Both the position numbers and the translations under genes were made by a program. From positions 62,001 through 126,000 of the forward strand of contig VWPU01011661.1 in the NCBI GenBank assembly GCA_013398955.1: a stretch of DNA of 64,000 bases. Reading direction: 5' to 3'. The notes beneath the pieces are model-generated. The model had not been told where the DNA came from, did no database searches, and saw nothing but the letters and a program-made list of their open reading frames with translations. The stretch comes from Callaeas wilsoni. Its lineage: Eukaryota > Chordata > Aves > Passeriformes > Callaeidae. Shown one piece after another: positions 1 to 14,000 of this stretch; positions within the stretch are counted from its first letter, which is position 1, and each line of letters opens with the position of its first letter.

Positions 1-980
1 TGTCCAGCAGACTGGACAGCGAGAAACTTTGCTGCCAAAATGGATGCCATGGGGGAAATTACTAATAATGCAAATCTTGCTTTTTCTCCACCCACTCTCA
101 CAGGTGGAGCATCGCAGTTTGAGTCCCAGACACCAGCCTCTATGGCAACAAGGGAGAGCAGAAAGACACTGGGAACAAGGGGAGCAGAAGCCGTGTTACA
201 TGTACTTCTCCAGCATGGGGATCGAGCAAGGGGAGGGGAAATGTGCATCCCTTTGCAGGATTCTCAGCTGTGTCTGCTGCTCTTAGAAATATGCCCTGAG
301 CAGCTGACTTGGGTTCATAGCAATTTATCTCCAGCTCCTCACTGCCCTCTTCTATGCTCAGGGCTCAGCTAACTAAATGCCTTTGGAAATGCTATTATCT
401 CCTGTGCTCTCTGGGGCCAGAAGCAGCATGGAGATTTATCATCTGGAACGGGAGGCTTTGTTTAGTTCTCTAAAGCACAGAAGAGTTAAAGAAAGAACAA
501 AAAATAAACCCCAAACCAAATGCAAAATGCACTTTAAATCACATGCCCTTTCTTTGCTCTCTCCAATCTGGAATGTGCATGTATTTTGTTTTGTAATGTC
601 ATTAAATACTGCCACATGAGGAAATGGTTAGAGGAGATATACCCCAATCTCTAAAATTGGGATTGAACATCCAAATGGCCAGGAGACATTCCTGATGTAG
701 CTATGTTGCATAATTTATTTCCTGGAGAGCATCAGACAGGAGACCAGGTCACGTTCTCCGATACAAACTTCATTTAAAGGATACCACTGCTGTTTTTCAC
801 TAAACACAGCAGCATTGATACTGCCTTTTTACCTGAAAGATGCTGAACATGCTCAAAAACTTTCTATACACAGGGGATGTAAGGCTGAGAATCCAGGCCA
901 GATCTGTGCCTGAACTCACCATCTATATTCACTGGCTCATCAAAAAATGCTGATTTAGCAGACAGAACACTGTGAGAAAG

Positions 981-1003
981 GGTGTGTGTGTATGTGAGTG
1001 TGT
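981..1003. repeat. Imperfect (GT)n microsatellite
   Basis: A run of GT dinucleotides interrupted by TATGTGA. It is short and degenerate, so it is probably an old simple repeat with little length polymorphism. Confidence 0.7.
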
Positions 1004-4000
1004 TTAGCTGCAGCTGAATATTTCAGTTGGGATATTTTTGATACATTGGCATTCTGCATTTACCATCTCAGCAGTGAGTGTGACTGTCAGTCCTGTTGCA
1101 GACAGGCAGCCTGGCAGCACAACAGAGCCACCCGGCATGTGGAAAACCCTTTGCTCCATGTGCAACTAGTGCTGGCTTTTCTATTCCTCTCTCACTGTGG
1201 TGTTGCTGCTAGTGGTGGCAGTCACACCTCAGGAGGTTCAGAAGTGTGATCAGGCAGGGTGAGCCTCCTTCCGGAGCCCTTGCATCTGTGCTGCAATTTG
1301 TGTGAAATAAATAAGCTGTCAGCGGGACTGAATTGTTTTCTTTCCTTGCGCAAAATCAGAGAAGGAAACGGCTTCACCATTTTGCTCTTTCTGTTTTTAT
1401 CTTCTCAGTGTGCTCCACTTGGTAGTGCATTTTCCTTACCCTTGCTCTGGTCAGGTAATTTCAGATACATGAGAGGATAAATGAGAGCAAACTCTCTTGT
1501 GAGATTTATTGCATCTTCTGCTTCTAATCAAGCCAGAAAAATAGAGCAACAGACTTCCTTCTATAATCCTGTTCTCTCCATTCCAGTCCCGACTGGAAAC
1601 CAGAAGTACAACAAGGAGAAATGCAGCAAAAAAAAGTTAAAACAAATGGGAACCTCTAAGAAGAGCATGGGGTATGGCCTGAGGTGATGGCTCAGGGGTA
1701 CAGACGGGGCGGGGAGGATTTTCCCTTCTCTCAAGTGTTTTCAGTTCCCCTTACTTAGTTGTTCTTTTTTTACATCCCCCTGTCCTCTCCTCCCTGTCTC
1801 CCTCCATTTCGATAACTTTATTGCCAGGATGGCAGTATGCACATGTTGCCAAAGTCAATACATCAAGCTCTGTGCCTAAGGCAGGCTTAGGAGCAGTAAA
1901 TGAGAAGAGCTGGTCTTCATCCATTGAGTCCATCATTCTTCCCTCCTGGCTCAATAGTGACTTACACCCTGCTGCCTCAGGTTTGCTGTGTAAAGCCACA
2001 AACGGGGGCCGAGCCAGGAAATTCAGTTCCATATTTCAGTAACTTCAGTTTGGGGTCACCCTCCAGACTTGCCAGAACCTAGGTGAGGAACAGAATCCCC
2101 TGCAGCCCTGTCTGTAGATCAGGTGGGTGTAGGTGACCCAGTGCCTGCTGTCCTCCTCGGGATGGCAGGCAGAACACGGTGGTAGAGGCAGCCCTCCATC
2201 CCTGCTCACAAACCTGCTTGAGAATGAGAGGAACCCATGTGACAAACACAAAGGAGGGCTAGGAGTCCTAATTAGTCCTCATTTCTATCCTGCTAAAATA
2301 CCCATCTGTCACTCTGCTGCAATAATGAGATTTGAGAAGATTAACTGGATACTGCTGAGGCCCCTCAGCATGGCAGCTCAGTCAGTGTGCTGCTGTTCAG
2401 CTTTAAGCCACGCTTGCAGCAATTACACCCTAAGCAGGTTTGTGTCTGGTTAGCTCTTGCATGGGAGTGGCCCAAAAAAATCTGCTACGGAAATGGGGTG
2501 GGTGATTCAGAAGATGGCAAGTGTAGTATCAGCTCAGTCAAGTTGCTGTCGTGGCATCGTTTGGGGAAATGTTGCCATTTGGGCACATGGTAAAAAAAGG
2601 ACCCAAATATTTTAAAAAAATCCCTGGTATATCTTTTCTTTCCTAGGGGATAGAGTCTCTTTTACACATGCACATGCTGTGCTGTGTCCTTTCCTTCGCA
2701 GAAGCAATTTCTGCTGGAGCTAGTATTTGTTTTTTTATCCAGTGTCCTAAACTGTCACGTAGTGTTGCTCTGCCTGGCTCAACAGCTGCCACCTCCCAGC
2801 CTAGAGGTGGGTGGAGTGAGTCTTGTTTTTGCAGTTCGTGAAATATTTCAGGATGTAAGGCACTCATTAAATTACTGATGTTAGCTCTTGGGCATTAAAC
2901 AGATGTGAACTGCAGCTCTGGATCCTAAGGGCTTTAGAGGCTTATCCCTGCCCTAACGATGGTTCCCTACTTGGGATTTTTCATGCATCTCTTACTGCAG
3001 ATCTGAACTCACTGTGGGATGGTGGAAGGATTTAGCAGACGGACAAAGGGTGACAGCAAGGCAACATTATATACCTGTGAAGCAAATCTAATTGAGCTTT
3101 GGTAGAAAGAGGGGAAAGACACATACATGTTTTCTTTAGGATAATGAGTAAAATTAGAAAATTGTGCTCCTGCCTCTTGACAGAACATGTTTGCAGGCTA
3201 TGAAAAGATTTTGAATAGTTATGATTCAAGGAACAGTGCAGGTGCACCTGACATCAATCCTTGCACTTAAGGAAAGAGATTTAACTTGTAACGTGCCTTA
3301 TTTCTATCCCTTTCCCCAATCCTGCCTCCTTGAAAAGTGGCTGGCAGCAGTAGTGCTGCTGACTTTACCTCGTAGTGATGGCAGGGTGGAGGTTGGGACT
3401 TTCAATGCAGCCCTGTCTCTGCAGTACTTTTCAGGCTGTGGTGGTGAAAAACAAGACCTTGGCTGATGTGGCACAAGGAAGGGAAGGCAGCGAGTGTGGC
3501 ACCATGAGCTGTTGAGATCTCTGGGCAGCTTTGCGGGCTGCTTGCTGGTTCCCAGGGAACCAACTGCAAACAAAAACTTGTGTATGGCAGGAAGATCCGC
3601 TCCTGGGTTTGACATGGGGTCTCGTGTTTGTGTTTGAATGGGAAGTGCTCAAGAGTCTTCTCCCTGCACCTCCCCTTGTCCACCCATTCTCTCCTCTCTG
3701 CTTCAGGGCACTGTGGGGGCACAAAACCCTGCTGTTTGTTATGGGGCAGAAGAAGGGGTGAGGGCCATCCTGACCCCCTCCTCCCCTCGGCAGTTTGCAT
3801 GGTAATTAGCTCGTCCCTACAAGACGAGCCCACAGCCCAACAGAGCCGCGATTCAGAGGCTGAACAATGTCCAATTATCCCAGGCCTGGGAGCAAGAGGC
3901 CACTCCCTGACACGTGGGCTCCATGTCCCTGGCCAGATGGCTCCTCAAACTCCCTTGGCTGGGCCAGTAACGCTGCTTGGGGAATTTGACACGTGTCAGC

Positions 4001-4289
4001 AGTTTTGGCTGAGTGCTTTCGTGAGCTACCAGCAGCGCAGTTGCCTGAAATATTGGGAAGAGCTCCGCGTGCGCCCCATCAGTGCCACCCACTCCATGCC
4101 CCGTGCTGAGGCAGTGCTGGTGGCTGCAAGGGAACATGGGCGTTCACGTGTGGAGTGCGATTTTGCACCCTCAGCTTTGCTACCTGTATCCCTCATCCGG
4201 TTTGGTGACCCGCTGCAGGTGTAAGCAGCTTCAAAGCACACCTTTTGCTTTTCTCTTTGCATTCCAGCGTTTGTGCACCAGTGAAGGCT

Positions 4290-4342
4290 GAATTGCTCAG
4301 ATTGGAGTTTGAATTGCTGCTCAGACTGGAGTTTGAATTGCG
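4290..4342. repeat. Short tandem duplication, about 22-24 bp unit
   Basis: The motif GAATTGCTCAGAYTGGAGTTT occurs at 4290-4310 and again, with a 3-bp insertion, at 4311-4334, followed by the start of a third copy (GAATTGC). It is a local replication-slippage duplication in non-coding DNA. Confidence 0.75.
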
Positions 4343-6843
4343 GGAAGGAGGTGGCAGGAGTCACATCCATGGCATGCCATAGGCCGTGGCAAGCTCTGCT
4401 CCTGCCACTGCCTGGCTTAATGAGAGACCTTAGGGCGCTCCTTGTTCCATATCCTACCTCCCTCAGTGATAAAATGATTCTGGTATCATCTTCTTTTCGG
4501 TGCAAAGCTCTCATTATTGTTGTTAGTAAATAGGAAGAGTTCTAGCTGTTTTCATCACCCGGTACTGAAAATTGGGCTCTTGCAGCTCTGGGGAGTGACA
4601 CATTTGATGAGAGTGAGGGCAGGAAAGGATCGGGCTCACACAGCTTGCCTGTCTCAGCAGATTCCATACTAAGAGCCTCCAAGGGAGGTGTGAGGAACAC
4701 CAGGGTGGCATTCCATACCCAGAGTGCTTCGTTCTGACTTGGTGAGGCTTCTGCTTTGATACGTGACAATTTAGCTTTGAAGAGAACATGACAGCCATTT
4801 ACCATCTAACCTCTGGGGTTAGGAAATGGAAAAAACAATGCAGCATGTATCTGAAATAGCAGGAGAGATTACCTTAGACTGGAACTTGGCCAGGATGCTT
4901 CTGCTAATCTTGCAAAAAAAAAGAATGAAGGAAACCAAGCAGAAAAATAAAAAAATGCTACAAAGAATTTCTGCAAGACTGCAGTCTTTGTTTTATAGTA
5001 TCTGATTTAGAAGGGAGAATATGCAATAACACAGCTTTCCCTTTGCACACCGTGAGATATGGTTCATTACTGGCTCATGGATAGGACTGCCCCTTACAAG
5101 TTGCCTGCAGCAACTTCAATTGATTCTGGTTTTGGGACCAGGCCCAACCTTAATTTATGGATAGAAGTTAATGATAATGCATCCAAAGAAACAGCTGGGA
5201 GGAAAGAAGTGTGGCAGAGAAATGGAAAAGGACACTGGAGGAAATGGATGGGAAAAGGGAATAAGGACAAAAGTGGAATGGAGAGAAGCATGTGAGGAAA
5301 TTCCAATATGCTTGAACGGGAGGAGGCGAAGGTTGGAAAAACTAGTCTGAGGGCAAAACTGGCTATATTGGAACAAATGGAGACTGCTAATGAATGGTGG
5401 AAGAGAGAGGGCTGTAAGTGGGAACAAAATTCAAAATCCTGGCAGCTTTGTTAGTAGGGGTGGAATAGAGGAGGAGATACTGTTCTGGGTACAGCCAGCT
5501 GAAGGATAGACAGGAGTAAAGGGACATGCTCACAGTGTCAACAGCTCTTGTTATCTAAAACTCCTCTTCCAGATTTTTACCCACAATCGAGACAGGGCAA
5601 GAGGAAAAACAATCATTTCTGACTCCTTTCAGCCCTTTAAACAAGCTTGGTTTTATAAAGTGCAATGAGATGCCATTGAGTTACTACATTGCAAGTGATG
5701 CATTTTTTTCATGAGCTAACTACATTTTTTCATTCCCCTTTTGGCGCCTGACTGATGTTAAAATGAGCTTCAGTCTCTGATTAGTTCCAAACTCTATGGA
5801 TGCGAACAAGAGCAGCTTTGCCTTGCTTGGATAAGCTTTCAATACTTGATGTTTAAATGTGCTCATCTTCATCATCTGCTGAAGAATGCGGTGCTTCAGC
5901 TTCCTTTGCTTTGGAAGCCTGTGCTATGAATCAAAACTTCCCTGATTTTACAGTCTCCAGCAAGGTCCTGCTTTTAGATCATTCAGTTCATCCCCCTTTG
6001 AGACACACCTGTGCAAGAATATGAACTTAGCCTGGAGTATTCTTCTCTCTGAAACATGTCAGCCACGTACTAAAATCAGGATACAGGTCATGGCCTGAAG
6101 TGTGTTGCTCAGCTGTGTTGGCTGTGGAGAACTGCAAAGGCAAAGAGATGATTGACTTGTACAACAGTGCTGTAGCTGTCAAAATGTAAGGAAGTTTGAT
6201 TAAGTATGATCTCAACGCCCTTTTCCTGCAACACCCCTTCTTGTGTTTGCAAAGTGTTTGTTAGTGTCTCAAAGCCCTTAGTACAGCAAGATCCAGGAGT
6301 CAGAAAGACAAAAGAAACACAGTCCAGAAACCCAGTTCCTGGACATATGCCTTTGAGAAATGTAGAGTGTTAAAGGATTTTTTCTTTGGTTGCTTCCTCT
6401 TTCCTTGCTTCCTCCAGTCTTTGTTATTCCCAGCAACGACTTTATTTACTTATTTGCTTCTTCCCAAACCACTGGACAGACGGGGGCTTCATCAAGGAGC
6501 AGTTTAGCTGGAGTGGGCAAAACAATGGGGCTTTAATCAGGGTGCCTCCAGCAGCCACTGCTGGCCAGAGGTTTCTCTGAATTCCCAACATGGAACAGTT
6601 GCCTCTTTCATGAAGTGCCTGTGGGATGAGCACAGGATTGCTACACCCAAAGCATTTTCATGCAGCCGCAGCTCTCTGAAAGGAAACGCTGCTGAGGACA
6701 CCGCCTGCAGTGCCCCAAGCTACTGGGGTGACCAGCATGAGAGAGTCTTTCTTCCAGGCCTGGGCTGTGTTTGCCTTCCACATGCAATCTGTGAATAGCT
6801 CAAGTCTGGAAAGTGTTTAGGAAAGCATCTAGCTTTTCTCTTA

Positions 6844-6898
6844 AAGGAGAAAAAGAAAAAAAAAAAGGAGGGAAAAAGAAAAAGAGAACATCAGGGAT
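6844..6898. repeat. A/G-rich low-complexity tract
   Basis: Almost uninterrupted purines, mostly A with AAAG and GGAG interruptions. It could be a decayed poly(A) tail or a simple purine tract; no retroelement body is recognisable next to it. Confidence 0.7.
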
Positions 6899-9800
6899 AA
6901 AGAAATAGTTTCCAGTGACTTGATGCAGTGTGGCCAAACAATTTGTAATAATTTCCTTTAAATTCCTTTTATATAGAAATAATTAAATATGAAATCATGA
7001 ATCAGGAAGCACTCATCCTGCCAGCCAGTGATATGTACAGAGAGATCAGAGCAAAGTGAGAAAGACACAGAACAGCAGGAGACTTGCAAAAACCTTTTTT
7101 AGCTCTCTCTTTTTCTTCCTCTTGTTGTTTAGTGTACACATTCATGTAGAACTAACATTTCTGACCCAAAAGAAGCTGCGGGAATCTCCTGCTGTTCCTT
7201 GTCTCTCCGATGGCAGCCCTAAACCTTCCTGTCTTGATGTGTCTCATCTGTCTGTGTTTCCTGATGGATGTTGCAGTCCCCAGATGTTTGGATACCTGAT
7301 TCATCTCAAAGAAGACTGTGAAACATTAGGTATTTTTAAATACCCAGCTTTATAATTGCTTTGTTTAACTTTGCAACATTCTGAACTCATATAAGGCAAT
7401 AATAAAAATCACTGCTGTTTTCCTTCAAAGTTTTTTGCCATTGCTGCTTCTAAATTTGTGTGCACACAATGGCTTTTGCGTTTGCGCTAGCAAGGTTATA
7501 ACATTCCTGTTTCCTGAATTCATATTTTTCCAATGGCTTTTTTTCAAACCCTCTGTAAAGGTTCCTACTAGGAGCGCCCAGACTTTTGTGTAAAGGAGGA
7601 TGGAGGTTACCCAAGTGCTACCAAGTTGAAGTTAAGAAATTTCCCCAACAAAACCTGAAGTCAGAAGAAACAGACCTTGTGCCTGTTGTCTACAAAGGTC
7701 TACAGGCCCACAAAGTGGACTTCAGTTGTACTTGAGTTTTGCATATCTCAGAAGCCTGCTTGGATTACACTCTGAAGCTCTCACACTGGCCTTTGCTGTG
7801 TCTCGGCCAAAGTTGGAGATGAAGATGCCTGTCTGAAGCCCTGTTCATTTTGAACTTATTCTTCTCAGATTGCTCTGATCAGGGCTGAATTTGAAGTACA
7901 GACGCCTGACTTCAATTTCCCTGAAATACAGGGTGTTCAGCTGCAGGATTTTTATCTGAGTCTGTCTCTAGCTTGGCTCCAAGGGAAAGGAGAATAAATA
8001 CTACAGGCCAGGAGACTGCAGATGCAAAAAATTATAGGCTTTAAAATGTCACTAGCTGAGCACATAATAGATATTCTTCGCATTTTATGATTAGCTGTTG
8101 TGTTCTGTTGGCCAGTGCTGCCTTCCTTATGCAATTTATAAAGGAGTCTCAGGTCAGGGTGAGGCAAGCCAGATTCAAAACTGGATTTCCTGAGAACACC
8201 ACTATCTTTTGCAGCTTTTTCTTAGTTTTCTCTGAGCAGGACAAGCTTGCCTGTGTACACCTGACTGTGACTCCTACCCGCTTTGCCATCTGCCCTTCCA
8301 TTCCTAGTCCAACAAGACATCATGCACCCAATTATCTGCTTGCATACTGCAAAACCAACTGGTTTGTGAACCAGGTTATGCAGATGAATCATGCCATCAT
8401 GCTCAGCATTTCAGATCAAGGGAACTGCATTATGTGTAGGATTCATACAACTGTCTCCCATCTCTGCCCAGAGCCATCTGAGAGACTGGGATGACCTGAA
8501 TGCTGCGTGTGAAACCAGTCTCTACACAGGACCATCTGTGCCTAGAGGACCAGGGCACCGGTCTTTAGACCTTGGCAGCTGTATCTGCACCTCATGGGTT
8601 TATATTGATGTGTTTCCTTGCAACCCCTTTCATCCACTGCTCAGGTGGGCCAGAGGCACAGCTGGCCTCCTTGAATATCCCCTGCCCAGCATCCTCTGGT
8701 GTATGAAGCTATGGGGTAGAAGGGGATGTGCAGAGCAGTGTGACAAAGTTGGATGGAGCGGGGCTGTACAAGTCAAGGGATCCAGTTAGGAACATATCCC
8801 TTTGTCTGTACGTTGTGCCACAAGCCTTCCCTAGCATGGGGCTCTTGTCACTCCACGTGTCCTTTCAAGCACTCCATACACAGAGTCTCTTGCAGTGGGA
8901 CACAGGCAGTTTAAGGGATTTTCATGCTATAAGAAAAAGAGTGTCTTCATTTTGTTACTGTGGCTCTGAAAGGTTTTTCCAGCACCTCGCAGCCCTCTGA
9001 CTCCTTGCCTCCATTTCAGCATGCTGCCTTTTACCACTGAGCCCCTCCAGAAGCACAGACTGCACGGCATCGGGCCAGCCTCTGACCTCAGTGATACTAT
9101 AAATCTGGGATTCTGCAGCCAACTGGTATGGAAGTACTCATCTCTGAATATACAGAAAGAATTCCCAGCCATAAGGGGGCTTATGATTTAGGTTAGTGAA
9201 ACAGCAGATCAAAAGCAACTTCTATGTGATAGGGATACTTGCAAATCTCTGTTGAGACAAAGTGTTTCTGCAACATCCACACTTTCCCTGTTACTACCAG
9301 AGTGAGCCATGAATTAATTCCAGGGAAGTCTAAGGAATGTACCAGAACTCAGCTGATGCCAAGAATGAAAAAAAGAACCAAATTTTAGGTGGATTTGTCA
9401 GCAGTAGGTAGACTGTTGTAATTTGCTGCAATTGACGTTGAAGACAGTGGTGCCATGAGCTCCAAGAGAAGTAGGTTGTGTTGGCCTAGAACACTTCTCA
9501 GATTGCTGAGAAACTCTTGGTGAGGCTGGATATGGACCAGAGGAGTGCTCAAGTTGAAGGCTTCAATGACAGTGTCTGGATGGGAGGTTTTGGAGACCTG
9601 GAGACAAGACATTGTTTTGAGAGAGCTTGACACAGAATGACCTTCCTTGAATAAAACCAAGCTGCAGACAAATATGATCTTTTGTGAGACTTGCAGCAAA
9701 ATTCCTCTTTGGCCAGGGTCCCTTTTTGCTGTAATTGAAGAAAATTAATTGATAATAAACAGTGGGAAAAAGCATTGTGGTAGGAAAAGATCAGCTGAAC

Positions 9801-10899
9801 CTGAGAGATGCAGAGCAGGGAACAGGAAGAGCCTCAGCTCATTCCTAAATTGGATCACATCCTTACCATAATGGTTCCCAGGAAAGTGCAGTAGAGGAGC
9901 GGCCTTGCTTGGGCTTTCCAGCTGAAGCCAAACATGTTATTTCAGAACAACTGAGAGGCCATGACCAAAATTTTGCAGCATTTTGGTAGGCAAAGCAGAG
10001 AGAGAGAGCAGGACAAAAGCCCTGGAAGCCCTGAAGATCGCCCTTGGTACAAACACTTCAGGTGGGCCGAGGAGCAATGCTAGGGCAACACTTACTGTGC
10101 AGTGCAGGCTAGAAGTGTTTCCTGTGTTGGGACAGAAAAATATGGCCTGGGGTTGGTAGTTGACTCCCAAGAAATCTGCCCTGGGCTGCTGCGACAGCAG
10201 GCAGACACATTTTATGGGTAGCTCCCAGAGGTCAGGCAGAGCCTGCTGGGCTCGGCAAAGATTCTCCTGCAACCTTACAGGGAGCAACATGGGTCAGGGA
10301 GGTCCCAGGTCATCTCAGAGAAGTCCTGGGGGCATCTGAGGAGGTCTCTGGGGCAGCATATGGCTGTCCACCGCATCCCTACCCTGACACACATATACTT
10401 GGATTTGAGACAAACCATTTCCACGTGGAAGTCAGCAGAGCTGGAACAGTCGTGAGATCTGAGTTCTGACAGCCCTGCAGTCTGTTGGCTCAGGAGGCAG
10501 CAGTAATGCATATATTTGGAGCCTACCTCCAGACAAAGCAGAGAATATGTCTGAAGGGGTGGATATCCATCCCAATACCCAAGGAGAGCCCTGAGCCCTC
10601 AGCATGGTTTTCCTGTCTGCCTGGCAGCATCAGCAGCTGCTGGTTTGGAACAGTCTGCATGTCCTTGTGTGAGACAGGGCAGCTGGAGGTGGATTTGTTT
10701 TCTGTTGATTTCATGGCAGTGGCTGCTTCAGGCCACTGCCTTGGTGTGAGGAACAACAACATCCTAGAGGAGACACCCAGTGAACTGCTGACTGCTCCAC
10801 AGCTACCCAATCCACATGCCCAGCGTGGGAAGCGGTCAGACCACCCTGACGGCGTCAACAAAGCCATCATGTTTGCTGACATTTCAAGGGAACAGAGAA

Positions 10900-10937
10900 G
10901 GGAACAAAAGCTGGGAACAAAAGCTAGGAACAAAAGT
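10900..10937. repeat. 13-bp tandem repeat, about 2.9 copies
   Basis: The unit GGGAACAAAAGCT is repeated exactly at 10900-10912 and 10913-10925, then once more with an AGG start and a diverged end from 10926. A related GGGAACAGAGAA sits just upstream. It is non-coding by context. Confidence 0.85.
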
Positions 10938-13900
10938 CTTTGATGCAGTTTAGTGCTGCAGTTGGAAGATACGGGCCTGAATTGTAAATGCCAGATCCAA
11001 GTGCCTTTTTGCTGAGGAGGGATTTTAAACCTCCATCCAGGTCCCAAAGGTGGGGCTTGAGTTTTAATTCCAGGGGAAGAAAATTATGCTGAAAACTGAG
11101 TGCACTGTGAAATCAAAATGAAAGGTAAAAAAAGGAAAACAATGGGTAGCTGAGGAGATGGAGGAAGTCTGTAGACAAGGAATGCAAGAAGTTTCATATA
11201 ACCGATAGGTAAACAGGCAGGGCATCTTTTCCAGGGAATTCAGGCCTCTCCTCACCCAGCCCCCACCCCCAAACTCCCTTCCCTGAAATGATCTGAAATA
11301 TTGCAGTTTCTCCCTAGATGACCCCTTGGTAGCATCTTGCTATTATTGTGGTATTCAGTTATGAGACAAGCATTCAAGAGGGAAAAAAAAAAAGAAAAGA
11401 ATTACAGAAGTGACACCAAGCCACAAGGCAGGGAACCAGTTCCAAACATTTCCAGGCACCGGGCTACTGAAGTCTGGTCTTTTGGCACAAACTGACTTCT
11501 AGGACAAACAACCCCAAAGGTTTCTCTGACCATCTGATCAGTGATCTCTGATTCAAATCTCCAGAGGTTTTAGCCTATATGTTTGGGTTTAGGATAGAAG
11601 TTTGGGTAGGGAGACTCTTTCTGGTTTGGTGGAAGCTGGGGGAAATTGATCCTCTCCCAGAAAAACACATTTGTGTGAGATTTTCCACTCAGCTTTCTGG
11701 GGTCAGTGATTCTGACAAACCACTTGCAATCTCTGCATGCTTTACCAACTTCTGAATTTTTGAAGGTAAGTTTCTATTTGCCAGGAGTTGAGATACAAGA
11801 AAACTGGCTCTTAACCTTAGGTCTTCCACTATCTCAGTGCATGACTCAGGCTGCTAAATAATTTCTGTTTCTCCTGTTTGCACCTATGGGATGAGAATGA
11901 TCCTTATCCTCTGTTAATTCATGACTCCTTGCCAAGGGCTTAGATTTTTGCTGACAGAAGCAAAGCACATATTATGAGACCGTGCTGAGGTTTTATCCTC
12001 ACAATGGGGGACGTGACATACTAGCAAGATTTCAAATGAGGGTTTTTTGTGTCCTAAGGGTTGAAAAGCAAACCATAGGACACTCACCTCCTTTTTTCTC
12101 ATTCATTGACAAGAAACACATGCAATATTCTCGGCTTCAGCTTGCAAGAAACAGTGCTGCCGTCCTCAGAAGTGTACAGAGAGGAGCAAACACTAGCCAG
12201 GCATTGATGATATCGCTCAAGGTCCATTAGAGCTGGTTCCTGTTTTGCACTGTACTGTACTCCATCTTCCCCTACCACAAGACTTCCTTTCATCCAGAAT
12301 TGGAATAAAAAAAAGGAGAAACTCCCTCTAAATAAAAATTCTCCAAAAGGTTTTATTACATTAAAAATAATGATAAAAGAGTGAACATATTTCACCTTCT
12401 AGAAACAGTATATTTGAGTGTGTGGTTGAAAAATTGAACAGAATCCTTGCGTTCTGGTGAAACATTTTAATTTTGTGAAATGCACACTTTCCCACTGGAA
12501 AATCTTTCAGCTGGATGATTTTCAAGTGGCCTTTCTTCCCGCATGCTTTAGTATCCAATTTAAACTCCAGCTGCTGGTTGTAGTTGTCCCTTGCTATAGC
12601 GAGTGCTGGCACTTGTGCTTTCTGTTAACACAGCAAACTCTTCCAGAGAATCTTTCTGTGGCTTAAAAGGCATCACCTGATAATGACATGGGAAGGCCGG
12701 GGAGGTGGTTTTGTCTTCGTCTCAGTGGCTGGTGCAGAACCATTCCGTTCAGAGTAATCTCCTGATGGATTTTAAATACCCAGGAAACCTGCCTCCCACC
12801 ATCTCCCGGAGAAGGCAATTCTACGCGATACTATGTCTCAGTCCTAGGAGGTTTTCCCTTCTCAATATCCTCTCACAGTTTCATTCACTCATAGCTAGAA
12901 GCCCTTGGTCACCCATAAGAAGCTGTTTCCCTCGGCGGTATTCCTGCCCTGTGCAGACCACTACTGTGTGCCTTCGTTTCTCTCCTGGCCATCCGGGCCA
13001 GCTGTGCCTATTTACCACCAGCGCTTTGTTCTTCCTTGCTGGTTAATCCCTGCAGGTCATTAGAGTTTCTGCTCCTTTTCTCTTCCTCCTCCCCATATGC
13101 CGCATGGTATCCTGTTTTCCTTGTAACTGTAGCCACACTGCAGGGCTGAAAGACTCAAGGGTTTTTCCATTAATAATCCCCACGCCCTTTTCCTGGTCAG
13201 TACACTGCTTAAGAGGGATTGAGGTAATTCATTCACGGATAGCAGGCTGTACTTAGAGAGGGGGAGAGAGCGACAGGAAGATGCGGGCTCAGCGGAGGCT
13301 GTTTCTCTTGCGCGACATTTCATCAAAGGGCGGTTTTGCTCCCGGAGCAGCTCGTGGTCCCCCATCCCACGGCTCCAGCTATGGGGGGCACACCTTCTGT
13401 GCCCAGGAATGCTTGTTCCAGTGTCAGCACTGCAAATTTCAGCAGCCCTGGCCAAGTCCTGCTGTGAGAATGTAGGTGGGCTTTTTTCCTTTGCGTCTTA
13501 CACCCTCACCAGCCATGAAGATTTTGCAATTGCACCTTAAGTAAGAATCTCTTCTTGTGAGGAAAACTAAGCCCCAGTTCACTCTCTTGTGGCTCTGCTG
13601 GCTCTGCCAGACTTGGGGCCACATCTGCTGTTGACTACAGTTGCATACAGCTGGAATAATTTTGTCGGCCTCTGTGGCAATTTATGGATGGAAATTCAAA
13701 GTGTAGTCCTTTGCTTAGTTACTACAGTGTCACAGGAAGGTGATTAGGCCACAGTTAGGAAAAGAAGGAGAAAATCACATTATAACAGTATATTTTATTG
13801 AAATATACCTGTGACTCATCCCAGAGGACTATTAGGAGCATCTAGACAGGTCTGCTAAGGGACAAGTCCTATTCTGGTTATTGCTGTGCACCCCTTAGAA

Positions 13901-14000
13901 AACACCCTCCCCACCCCACCTGTTTGGCTACAGCAGCATGGATGTGATATAGAAAATGCTGAGGGCCTCTATTTCCCGGTCGAGGGAAACCCTTCCTTGC

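Larger units (their letters stand above)
1..6000. other. Non-coding DNA, probable ARHGAP31 intron 1 (part 1)
   Basis: I see no exon supported by homology here. Open frames are short, overlap on both strands and carry no domain signature; the longest, 198 codons at 3628-4224, is composition-driven. Visible structure: a degenerate GT-rich microsatellite (981-1003), a short tandem duplication (4290-4334) and a purine-rich stretch on the plus strand (about 5190-5420). Assignment to intron 1 is an inference: the next exon downstream is the second coding exon of ARHGAP31 and the first large intron is long in human. A distal promoter or first exon in this block cannot be excluded, but I see no CpG-island-like stretch. 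Confidence 0.6.
6001..14000. other. Non-coding DNA, probable ARHGAP31 intron 1 (part 2)
   Basis: No supported exon. It contains an A/G-rich tract (6844-6898), a 13-bp tandem repeat (10900-10937) and ordinary unique sequence. The longest open frame (10523-11047, minus, 174 codons) lacks any recognisable domain and is overlapped by a frame of similar length on the other strand, which is the pattern expected of chance frames in moderately GC-rich intronic DNA. Confidence 0.6.

Noticed and set aside
3628..4224. 198-codon plus-strand open frame
   Set aside because: Frames of similar length overlap on the opposite strand, and there is no recognisable protein. It sits in GC-richer intronic DNA where stops are rare.
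10523..11047. 174-codon minus-strand open frame
   Set aside because: Overlapped by a 152-codon frame on plus. Neither resembles a known protein.
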